Below, piece by piece: positions 33,798-45,113 of a stretch of DNA of 64,000 nt. The stretch is taken from assembly GCA_905250115.1 (NCBI GenBank), contig CAJNOI010000010.1:1237071-1301070 (forward strand), given 5' to 3'. This DNA is from Adineta steineri (taxonomy: Eukaryota; Rotifera; Eurotatoria; Adinetida; Adinetidae). The notes under the pieces were generated by a model. It ran no database searches. It was not told the origin of the DNA and saw only the letters and a program-made list of their open reading frames with translations. The number at the start of each line of letters is the position of its first letter. The stretch's first letter is position 1. A program made the translations under genes and the position numbers.

Positions 33798-36700
33798 CTA
33801 CTACCACTAGTACTACAACGAGCAGCAGTAGTACCACAAGTAGCAGTACAACCAGTAGTAGCAGTACCTCAAGCAGTACTACAACGAGCAGTAGTAGTAC
33901 TTCAAGTAGCACCACAACCACGACCACCACTAGCAGTACCACTACAAGCAGCAGCAGCACCTCAAGTAGCACTACAACAAGTAGCAGTAGTACCACTAGC
34001 AGTACTACAACGAGCAGTAGCAGTACCACAAGTAGTACTACCACTACCACAAGCAGTACCTCAAGTAGCACCACTATCACCACCAGTAGTACCACAAGTA
34101 GTACTACTACAACGACTATCACTAGCAGTACCACTACAAGTAGCAGTACTACAATTAGTACTACCACTACTACTAGTAGTACCTCAAGTAGCACGGCATC
34201 CATCACAACTTCTCAAACATCAAATATCAATGAAAGTAATAATATAAAAATATAAAAAATAGTTGATATATGTTTCTTTTCTAAACTAGCTTGTTATTCA
34301 CCGACAATTATATTGATTCCTGGACAATCATCTCTATCATCTCCAATGTCGTATCGACGTAGTCAAGATTTTTCTATTAGTTCAATGATTCAATTTAATT
34401 GTGATGGTTCACTTTCAACAACTAAAAAATGGGCAATAAAGAATTGTACTTCAATTAGTTGTTCATTTGAGATTCTATTAAATGAAAAAGTTATGACAAC
34501 ATTTAGTGAACTTTATATTCCATCAAGAACTCTTGCTTATGGTGTTTATCAACTAACATTAACTGTAATAATGATTGATTCACCGAATTTAAAATCATCA
34601 TCTTCAGTTTATGTGAGAATAACTGCAACAGGTATAACAGCAAATCTTGTTCAATTAGGAACATCTATGGTAACACGAGGTGATCAACAGGATCTTTTAC
34701 TTGATCCTGGAACATTTTCAGTTGATCCTGACAAAGATACATTTGATGCAACTGTAAGTGTAAATATCTGTAGGTGAATATTTAAATAACTGTTATTTTA
34801 TTCGTAATCATAGAAATGGAAATATACATATTATTGTCGAATTTATGGTTTATATAATTTTCCAAATATACAAGGAATATTATTATCAATTGATGATTCA
34901 ACGATTGATCCTTATAATCCATCATGTTTGTCAAATCGATCAGGTAAAATTGTTAATGACAATCTAATTCAATCATTTTTATTACTTTTTATAAAGGAAA
35001 TGGAACAAGATTGATATTCGGAAATTCAACTTTATCACCTAATTCATCTCTAATAGTTCTCGGTGGTTCACTTCAAGCAAATCAAATCTATCAATTTATG
35101 GTCTATATGGAGAATCGTAAGAATTCTTCTATTCAAGCGACAGGTTACGTATTTGTTACAGTTGAAGTTACTCATCCACAACTGATTGCTGTTGGGTAAA
35201 CTATTTATGAGTTTTTAATTGAATTATTGTAAATGATAAAATATTTATTTTAGTTGTGTAATATCAACAATGTGTGTTCCAAATCTTGAATTTCAACTTC
35301 TTAATCCAACAACACAAGTTGCTCTATTTACTATTTGTATTGGAACTTGTACAAATCTTCAAAGTATTAAATGGAATATTTATCAGGGATCACACAATTC
35401 GACATCTTCAAATTATACACAATGGACTTTATTTAATCAAACAAGTTCATATGAAAATATTTGGTTTTTTGGTAAAAATCTTCTTTCAATTATTAGATAT
35501 ATTTACTGTTTATTTTAGGTACAAATACAAGTAATTTCACAGCAATAGATCAATTATTTCTTAATAATCTTCAAATAAGTCTTTGGCGTTTTGAAGTTGT
35601 TTATACATTTCTATCTGCAATAAGTACAAGTGCATTGAATTTTATTATTAATCAATCACCTTCAAATGGTTCGTGTTCAATCAATCCTCGTAATGATACT
35701 ACAACTACTTTATTCACTATTGAGTGTCCAGATTGGTTTGATCTAGATGGAATACAAGATTATTCATTATACGGTATGTTTTATTTTCACTACCAACTGA
35801 CTTTTGCATATCTTGTAATTTTAGCATGGACCACAGACATATCACAACGAACAATAATTGCATTTTCACCAGAAGATAATTTTCAAGTTCGATTACCAGC
35901 TGGTGATAATGAAACTTCATTACTCAATCTTGTTATTTATGTTCGAGATATTGTGGGTTCTGTTACACAAGTGAATATATCTTCTGTTAATGTTATTACA
36001 GATCTCATAGTAATCAATGATTTAATTGATAAAATAACAAATTCATCGAGTACAATAACAAATAATGCAATTGTTCGATTACTTTCAAGTGGAAATCAGA
36101 ATGTTGTTGGACAAATGATCATTTCATTATCACAAGAACTCAATCAAATGAGTAGTGAAAATTTAGATAAAGCTATATCAAGTAAATATTCATATTCAAT
36201 TTATGAGAAATTCTTAAAATAAGTTTTATTTTAGATGGAATACCAGCTGTAGATATTTCAGTATCAGCATTAGGAAGTCAAAGTTTACAACAAGTAATTG
36301 AATTTAATAGATTTTTTTCGATTCTTTTTCTTTTTTAAAATAGGTTTCAATACCATTGAATGAATCAGCTTTGATTAATTATAATATACAATTAAATTCT
36401 CTAGCAAATGTTCGAGATTATCTAGTAACATTTATAACTAATCTTCTCATAACAACATCAAATAGTATTATATTACAATCATCATCATTAGTTCAACTAA
36501 CTCAAGCAACAAATCAATTAACAAGAAATACTTTAGTAAAATTATAAAGAATATTTCTTTTGAAGATTTTTATATTTTTGAATATTTTTAGATCCTTGTA
36601 TCAAATAGATGTTATGAATTATCTGCTGCTCTATATGCAATATTTGAAAAAATCTCATATGAAGATGCTCAATCAGCATCAAATCAACTTTTTCAATGTG

Positions 36701-39700
36701 CTTCAAATATTTTAAATGTAAAATATATAAAATCAGTATTCTCACTTCTCTATCAAACTCTTGAGGCTGTGGGTGTGGACGATGATACGGGATGAAATCA
36801 GCATCCACACCCACACCCACACCCTTCAATAATTTTGACATAAAAAGAATTTTTTTTCTTTAATTATCGATTTTGCTAATTGTAGGGTGTGAATGGGCCA
36901 TTACAAGGACGAACAGAGGTGCTTGATTTAGATAGTTCTCGTGCAAATGTCATATCTACTGATTATGATACTGATCTTGAATCTGCATGGTCAAATTTAA
37001 GTAAGATCTTTTAAATGATAAATCATTATCGAATTTGAATTTGTTTTTTTGAAGATTTATTTTCTGATGGAAATGATTTTTCTACTGCAACAATTGAAAA
37101 AAATCGAAATATTTATTATCAAAAACAATTAGCAAATGAAATCAATAGTCAAGTAACAGAAATGATATCATTATTAACTTCTTCATTAAATATTCATTTA
37201 AATATTGGTCAAAGTTCACTAATGAATACATCTCAATCATTTGTATCATTAGAAACTATATCAATTCAATCACTCAAAGATAGACTTGCGAAACAAGTTG
37301 AAAATGCTCAATTTAATATTCCATCCGATTTTATTTTGAACACAACGTCTAATTCTTCAATTTCACTTCGAGTAATTCTCTACAATTTGAATCATTATTA
37401 TTAAATCATTTTTTTTGTTTTATTCAGTCAAAAATAGATCCACTTGCTTCATTTGGAAATTTTCAAAATACAAATCTTTCAAGATCAATTTCACTTTCAA
37501 TTATTGATCAAAATGGAAATGAAGTTTCTTTTGAAGCCCATCAAAATAATCCAATACAATTGATTATTCCTCGTGATCCAAATGTATTAATTCCATCGAT
37601 GTATTTACAAAATGTTACATCAATTAATTCAACTATTAATAATTTATTATTCAATTATCATTATATTAATATAACAAGTTCTCTCCCGATTTCAGTCCAT
37701 TTTGAAATTCATTCTTTAAATAGAAGTCTGGCTTATTTATTTATTTATAAATTTGATCAAACACCACAATTAAATAGTTCGATTAATATTATTGATGGAT
37801 GGACAATTTTTTGTCCTTTCAGTATGTTTTCTTTTCTTGAACATTCATATAGATTTCGTTTTGTAATTATAGATTTAACCAATGACGATATATATCGATA
37901 TTTTATTGATAATCAACAAACACCTGGACATCAATCATTAATATTTGGAATAAGAGAATTAAATTCAACTGAAATTAATAATTATTGTTTAAATAGTTCT
38001 TCAATAAATACGTCGTTACCAATCACTGATGAACCATTTGGTTTTACATCGAATTATGAACTTCGTATATATACATCAGGTTGTTATTATCTTGATGAAA
38101 GTAACAATTGGAAATCAGATGGATTAACAGTTGGTCCTTTGACAAATCTGTATAAAACAGAATGTCTTTCAACTCATTTAACAACATTTGCTGGTGGTTT
38201 TATTGTTTTACCTGCACCAATTAATTGGAGTTATGTTTTTGCAAATGCTGATTTTATGAAAAATAAAACAGTTTATATAACAATGATAATTACTTCGATA
38301 CTTTATATTGTATTATTGATTTATGCACGTTTTAAAGATAAGAAAGATTTTGAAAAAGTAAACTAAAAACATCATTTTATATATTTTATAAAATAAAAAT
38401 TTCTGACTTGTTTTTAGTTGGGAGTAACACCATTAGCTGATAATAATAAATCGGATCATTATTATTATCAAATTCTTGTTTTTACTGGTCAAAGAACAAA
38501 TGCTGGAACCGATTCAAAAGTAAGATAGTACAAAGAAAATATTTTAACGAAACTTTTTTTCTTTCTGGAAGGTTTATTTTGTTTTATCGGGTGAAAATGA
38601 TCAAACACATATTCGATTATTTTCTGATCCTCATCGAAAGATTTTTCAACGTGGTGGAATTAATTCTTTTATTATTGCTGTTCCAAAGTAAAACTATTAT
38701 TTTTTTTAGAGATTTTATAAAATATTAATATTTAGATCATTGGGATTATTGAATTATATTCGTATTTGGCATGATAATTCGGGTGAAGGTTCTTCAGCAT
38801 CATGGTTTTTAAAATACATTGTTGTTCGAGATTTACAAACTCTAGATAAGTCTTATTTTATTTCTCAACGATGGTTTGCAGTTGAAAAAGATGATGGACG
38901 AGTAAGTCGTGTAATAGAAAATATACTATTTCTTAGTTTTGTCTTCAATTTAGATTGAAAGAACTTTACCAATTGCTAGTGAAGCAGAAAAGCAAGAATT
39001 TTCATATGTATTATCAAAAAAAGCTTATCATAGTATTTCCGATGGTCATTTATGGTTTTCAATATTTTCTCGTCCACCATCAAATAAATTTACACGTGTT
39101 CAACGATGTACTTGTTGTTTTGTTTTATTTTTCACTTCAATGTTAATCAATATAATGTATTATGATTTATCAAATGAAGCGAACGCATCAAGTGAAACAC
39201 ATAGTGGCGCTTTATCAATTGGTCCTTTTTATATAGCACCACAACAGGTATATATTGATTTTTATAGCGAAAAATATAGACTACACTCACACCTCTATGT
39301 CTCAGTAGTTTTCAATTTGTCATTAATAAAAACATCTTTTTATATTTAAGATTGGAATTGGCATAATGGTCGAATTATTTACATTAATTCCAAGTCTCTT
39401 AATTGTTCAATTCTTTCGACGTATTCGACCCCGTCGACAAATTTCCCAATTACGTGAAGCATTATATAAGATGAAACCATCTCGAAAAACGTTCGTATAT
39501 ATATTTCTAAATACATTCATCGACATTGACATTCTTAATTATAGTAGTTCGACAAATGCTCCTGTAATCAAGAGAAAAAAATCTTCAATAACATTTCCTT
39601 GGTGGTGTTTATTTATTGCTTATGGTGTTTCACTGATAATTATTGCTGTTTCAATATTTTTTATTATTATTCGAGGAATTGAATTTGGTGATGTCAAAAC

Positions 39701-42116
39701 TCAACAATGGTTAACATCTGTTCTTACTGGTTTTTTCTCATCGGTTATTTTTACTCAACCTATTAAAGTATACTTTCTGTCTTCTGTTAATCTATATTTT
39801 TGAAATATTTTCTCATTGAAGATTATTTGTTTGGCTATATTTTTCATATGTTTTTGTCGAAATTCAAAAGATGATAAAGAAACAAGTGAATATATAAATG
39901 AAGATGATGAATTTAACATATCCAATGATGAAGAATATCTTCATTCGCTTGAGGTTTGTTTCCTTTTAGAATTCCATAGAAAAATGAATTTTCCATTTAT
40001 AGTATCGCTCAATATTTTCTTCTCAATCTCGAAAAAGTATTAATCGTCTTAATGAAAATGAAGTTATTTATGCTCGTGATCAACGTTTAAAAGAAATTCA
40101 AATGTGGGCAATTATTCGAGAATATCTTATTTATTTTATATTCGCAATATTAGTTTTTGTAATAACTTATTCAAATCGTGAACAACATAATTTTTATCAA
40201 GTCAATCATTTACGAGCTTATTTTCTCAATCAAAGACAAGATACTGCTAATTATACTAATGTTTGTTCTTCTTTTCTGTATTGAAATGAATGTTGTTTTT
40301 TTCTAGATCAATACAATCGATGAATATTGGTATTGGTTAGAAAATAGTTTTGTTGGTAATATTCGTGCACAACAATGGTATAATGGAGATATTCCACAAT
40401 ATTTAAATGGATTTTTAAATGATAAATCTAGTCGATTAATTGGTTGGGCAACAATGAGACAATTACGTGTTAAATCAGAATTATGTCCCGATCAACGTGT
40501 TATTTCAATATGTGAAGATAGTTATAGTTTTGCTAATGAAGAAACACAATTATTTCAACCAGAATGGTCAACAAATGCAACGACCGAAGAATTTAGTTCG
40601 TCAGTGATAAAAGCATTTAACTATTCTACGAGTGATGAATTAGATACATATTCGTATATAGGTGAATTTGGAACATATAGAGGAGGTGGTTATGTCTATG
40701 AATTTCGTGATCGTTTATCTGATATGAAAACAAATTTATCTAAACTTCATCAATTAGAATGGATTGATGAGAAAACAAGAGCTGTTTTTATTCAATTAAC
40801 ATTATATAATCCAAGTGTTCAATTATTAACTGCAGTTACTTTACTTGCTGAATTTTTACCAACAGGTGGTGTTTATACAACATCTCGTTTTGAACCAATT
40901 AATTTATACAGTAATTTACTCCTTATTTTTTATTTCTAAAGATAAATAAATTTTTGTTTTTCTAATATAGCATTTACATCAATATTACAATTAGTTTGTA
41001 CAATATTTTATATATTTTTTATTATTTATTTTATCATAATTGAAATTCGATTATTATTTGAATTAAGATTAAAATATTTTCATCAGTTTTGGTCAATGAT
41101 TCAATTAGGTATCATTGGTTGTTCATTAGGAAGTATTGGAGTTTATTTTTGGCGTTTTCAAGAAACTAATCGTTTAAGTCAATTATTTGAACAAACAAAT
41201 GGTTATGTTTATATTAATTTACAACTTGCAGTTTATGTTAATGATATTTTAACATTTCTTCTTGGTTATTGTTGTTTTTTTAGCATGATTAAATGTCTTC
41301 ACTTACTTCGTTTTAATCAACAAATATCTTTATTCGCTGAAACATTAAAATATTGTGCAAAAGCACTAATTTCATTTTCACTAATATTTGCCATTGTATT
41401 TACATCATTTATTAGCTTATTTTATTTATTATTTGTATCAAAGCTTTCGTCCTGTTCAAGTTTATTAACAACTGCTCAAATGCTTTTCGAAATGACATTA
41501 ATGAAATTTGATGTATCACAAATCATGGGAGCTGATGCTTTTCTTGGTCCATTCTGTTTTGCTTTATTTATGTTTCTAGTTGTTTTTGTTTGTTTAAGTA
41601 TGTTTCTTTCAATAATTAATGATAGTTTTCGTCATGCGAAAGGTAATCAAGAACAAGATCAAATTATATTATCATTTATGCTAAAGAAATTTTTACGATG
41701 GACAGGTATGTGAATAAAATAGAATCTTAAGATTTCAATCTAGACATCTTCATATTAGATGACTTCAGAGCTTCTCTTGACGGTTTGGGTAGATGTGCAG
41801 AGTATGATTGAAGAAAAGACTTTAACACCCACTCTCAAGATTGATGTATGTCAGTAGAACATAGTTGTTTATTAATATTTTAGGTCTGAAAAGATTAAAT
41901 CAATCAGAAATTCAAGAAGAACGAGATTGTCGAATGCGTTCACAATATTTTGACCCAGTTGAAAATTTTCCTGATAAAATTGATCAATTATTAGAAGCAC
42001 TCAATAGAGTATGTGAATATATATTGTATCTTTTATTTGAAATTATTTTCTGGTTATTTTAGATTTATATTGCTCAAAAAATCGAATTTGCAAGACTGGA
42101 AAAAGCTGGACTCTAA
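33798..42116 (+). CDS. Polycystin-1-like receptor-channel, 5' end missing
   Basis: About twenty exons; the 5' end is lost in the gap. Domains in order: a Ser/Thr-only mucin-like tract of about 140 residues (to 34232); an extracellular REJ-like region with many N-glycosylation sites (34290-37900); a GAIN/GPS site (C-x18-W-type segment, then CLSTHLTTFAGGF near 38160-38205, cleavage expected at HL-T); the first membrane helix (38265-38325); a PLAT domain (about 38425-38985, with YYYQILVFTGQRTNAGTDSKV, IRIWHDNSGEG and WFLKYIVV); further helices; the polycystin extracellular loop (about 40300-40960, with WYNGDIPQYLNGF and GGGYVYEFRD); the channel helices (40980-41690); and a C-terminal coiled coil ending at TAA 42114-42116. 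Such proteins act as cilia or surface receptor-channels, with PKD2-type partners. Two introns (about 36722-36885 and 41706-41883) are enlarged by hairpin elements. Confidence 0.88.
36758..36829. repeat. Dispersed TGTGGG/CCCACA hairpin element (polycystin intron)
   Basis: The left arm CTCTTGAGGCTGTGGGTGTG and right arm CCACACCCACACCCACACCC flank a spacer of about 20 bp. The GGGTGTGG/CCACACCC core pairs perfectly. It lies inside an intron that is about 160 nt rather than 50, so it is probably an insertion. Confidence 0.6.
41773..41840. repeat. Dispersed hairpin element (second polycystin intron)
   Basis: The ends CTCTTGA and TCTCAAGA pair, and inside them GGTTTGGGT faces ACACCCA. The host intron is enlarged to about 178 nt. 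Same family as the copies at 32674 and 36758. Confidence 0.5.
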
Positions 42117-43080
42117 ATATTATCTTTCAGTCTTTTTTTCGAAATAAATCTTTAAAATTGACCATATATTTGATAACTGTAACATAGAATTGTATGATTT
42201 TCATTCTGGAAGAAATATGAATACGTGTGATAGATCGTTGACGCTGTGAATGATTTTTTTTGTTACCATTTTCCTTTGTCATTCACACTCTTACGTTCAC
42301 CCACACTTATTAATCTCAATTGCAAGATTTACTTGATCGTACATCACATCTTACTTATTTTAAGATTCAACAGGATAATTTTTTACCATTGCAAAAGTTA
42401 TTATTTAATGTTGGTTCAATGTAGATGAACGTTCTACATTGAATTTCTTAATAGTTGTGGATAGTCGTATCAAATAACATACATTTTGATAAATTTTTTC
42501 ATAACCGAATGTACAAATAGAAATATTATCATCATCATATCCGTCGGTCTTGTGCAAGATGGAACGGATGAGTAGCAAACCATCGTGTTGTTCCAAATAA
42601 ATTTCCGAGTAATTGTAATAATAGTAAAATATTATCACATAATAAAGATCGATATATAATTTTGTGAACTATTTGTTGTAATTACATTTGAATATTGAAT
42701 AACTTGACTTGAATTTTGTGTAATATGTTCAAGTATTAATAGATCTGTTTATTTCATCTATAATAACCGAGGTTTTACATAGATGCGATAGTTATTTTTA
42801 AGTATAGACCACGATTAATGTATTATATTATGAAAGTTTAAAGGTTTTATCTTTCTATTAGGAAGTCACGTGTACATGTTTTTTTTTATATTCTGTAAAG
42901 CCATGTGTAGAGGTCTAGTAGAAGAATATTGACGTATAAGTTGAGTAATTGCACTCTGTTTTTTTCTCTCTTAGTGCTTGTAGCTGTAGAGGATTGTTGT
43001 TCAGAACATACCAAATGATGTATTAATGTTTTTTTAACAATAATATAATATCAATTTGAACGAATGTTAATAGATGATGA

Positions 43081-43311
43081 AATATCCGGGGGAAGGGTGC
43101 GTGTGGTCGTCTATATTCGCTACATCGAGTACAATTAATCGTTATTTCGACAGACAAATCAAACTGTGTAACATATCTAGAAGCGCGTGAAAAACTATAT
43201 CGCGAATGTAGTGGATTTACGCACGATATAATGGAACGTTACGAAATTTATACATTAAAAGGATTTTCGAATAATAGTTTTCGTACTACTTTACTTTGTT
43301 TAGAATAAATA
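43081..43311 (+). pseudogene. Coding-like orphan exon or gene remnant
   Basis: An open stretch of 77 codons between stops, with no suitable ATG. The last 53 codons read like a real soluble protein (NCVTYLEAREKLYRECSG, HDIMERYEIYTLKGFSNN) with balanced amino acids, unlike the Ile/Phe/Asn-rich noise around it. A possible splice acceptor (TTTCGACAG) precedes 43154, and the frame ends at TAA 43309-43311. I do not recognise the family and see no upstream exon. It could be the last exon of an undetected gene or a fragment left by rearrangement. Confidence 0.3.
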
Positions 43312-43639
43312 ATTAATCTTGAAGGTCAGGTTACGTGCATAAATGAATAAGTGTTGAATATGCTACTTGCGCATCTATATTTACATCATGATCAATGTGC
43401 CTTAATTTCAATTATTTCTTAATAACGATTAAACATATTTGTCAATGTAACACAAAAATAAATAATTTGATACTAAATATGCAGTGAATATATAACTTCG
43501 AAAAGTTCAAAAGGAAGCCATTCAGAACTTCATGATGATTTATATCAAAGGAAAGAAATTCTTACCAGAAATTTACTCAAAAATAGAATATTTTATATTT
43601 TGGAAGAAAAATTAAACCATCTCCCAATTATAATAAGGC

Positions 43640-43715
43640 GATGGAAGTTGGTCTTTGAGTTTGGGTGTGACCGTGAGTAACGAAGGAAAACATACAATCA
43701 TCCTTACCCTCTTCT
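43640..43715. repeat. Dispersed hairpin-like element
   Basis: The segment GATGGAAGTTGGTCTTTGAG then TTTGGGTGTGACCGTGAG faces CATCCTTACCCTCTTC. Arms are weaker than in the other copies, but composition and length agree. Confidence 0.4.
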
Positions 43716-44732
43716 ATGAAAAATGTTCTAAAATTTTTTCGATTTTATGCTTTAGTAATCTTTTGCAATCGTTCTTCCAGCGTCGACTGGAATGGACATT
43801 GGCAGATAAATGTTTTATTCAAGTTTGAATATGAAAAGAGATTCCAGTATATAATATTAAATCAGAAATAATTTAAAAAATATAAAACAGTTACCTATAA
43901 ATCACAACACAAATGAGAAAATATGATTTTACTTTGATATAGTCGCTTAATCATACGTACATGGAAACAGAAAGATTTGTAAGTTAAAGATATGATTTCA
44001 ATTCTATATAATTTATAAATCACATATGGATAGATATGCTTTTTAGAACTTGAAAGGAAAAAGGAAAAGGAAACGGTAAAGTTTTACTTCCATATGGTAC
44101 ATAAATCATACGTTGAATACAGAATAGTTTGTGACTTGAGATAGATAGATAAAGAGTAGGCGAGATACAATTTAAAAGTCATACGTGGACCGACATGATT
44201 CTGTAAGTTCAGGAAAACCAGAAAAAGATTATATGTTAATTATATATATGATTTATAGTTTATATCTTCCGTTTTCCTACGCATACAAGACACTATATAT
44301 ATGTATATGCACGTTAATAGTGATATACCAAAAGATACCAACCATTCTCGAAGTAAGTAAATTTGTGTTTATTAAATAATTATTAATAGATTGGATTATT
44401 TCCAAGGCGAAACAATGTAACTAAAGTGGTTGAGAGATGAAGCTCAGAGAAAACACCCGTGCCCTCAAGATTTGTACCTATCATTTCTTTTTATTGGAGA
44501 AAAATTATTTCTATTTTACAATAATTATTATGTGTATTTGTATAAACCACATTTGTTGATTTGCATAGATTCTTTCAGTGTGTCTATTAAGAAAAGTTTG
44601 CAATAGCTTCATCGATGAGAATTCATTATATAGGATTGCTAATTTCTCTAATACTTTTTCTATATAAGTTCTATTTTTTTCTTTTTAGTCGATATCAGAA
44701 CTTGTGTAATTCCACTCCAATTGATCATTATA

Positions 44733-45113
44733 ATGACAATGTTCTTTTTCAAATATTTATTATTCGTATCAATATTATTCCATCAAAATGTCTATAGTAA
44801 AACGATTTTATCTGCTGACAATGATAATTGCACTGCAGAATATGATGGATATTTATTAGAAGAAGGTCAAACTATCGAAATAAGAGGAAAATTTTATAAA
44901 GTAGAAGATTGTGCACTTCATCGGGCTTATCATGCATGTGGAACTTCTTTGTTACAAATGGTTAGTATTGCTTGTGATGCTGTTCAAAATCAAAAATATA
45001 AAATTACAAGTAAACGTGTTCGTAAACATTTACGACAAACACTGCTTACTGAAGCTTGTTGTGAAACTATATGTACTGTTGCTGAAATGGTACGTTATTG
45101 TCCTTCATACTAA
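44733..45113 (+). CDS. Insulin-like peptide precursor
   Basis: 126 codons in one exon. The open frame starts at a TTG (44721); the first ATG, at 44733, gives a signal peptide (MTMFFFKYLLFVSILFHQNVYS). The B-chain-like segment ends HACGTSLLQMVSIAC, which has the insulin B spacing C-G-x2-L-x8-C (12 residues between the Cys positions). A short basic linker follows (KITSKRVRKHLRQ, dibasic and multibasic cleavage sites). The A-chain ends ACCETICTVAEMVRYC, exactly CC-x3-C-x8-C. Two extra cysteines lie N-terminal to the B motif (DNDNC and VEDC), giving eight in all. The family signals through insulin/relaxin-type receptors. The short linker and N-terminal extension are unusual. A polyadenylation-like AATAAA lies at 45284-45289. 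Confidence 0.82.
   Translation: MTMFFFKYLLFVSILFHQNVYSKTILSADNDNCTAEYDGYLLEEGQTIEIRGKFYKVEDCALHRAYHACGTSLLQMVSIACDAVQNQKYKITSKRVRKHLRQTLLTEACCETICTVAEMVRYCPSY

Larger units (their letters stand above)
42117..44732. other. Gene-poor spacer with hairpin elements and one coding-like remnant
   Basis: About 2.6 kb. It holds TGTGGG-type hairpins near 42246-42310, 43640-43715 and 44428-44471, and a coding-like stretch at 43081-43311 described separately. The remaining open frames, such as 42246-42428 and 42405-42638 (-), have no recognisable content. Confidence 0.5.

Noticed and set aside
33661-34206. Long minus-strand open frame rich in Val and Leu, and a plus-strand Val/Ala/Pro/Gln frame, across the Ser/Thr tract
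   Set aside because: Both are other-frame readings of the ACN/AGY repeat; only the Thr/Ser frame connects through a splice site to the polycystin exons.
44615-44797. Open frame with a hydrophobic start overlapping the insulin-like gene
   Set aside because: Different frame from the insulin-like peptide, no cysteine pattern, and no in-frame splice to it.
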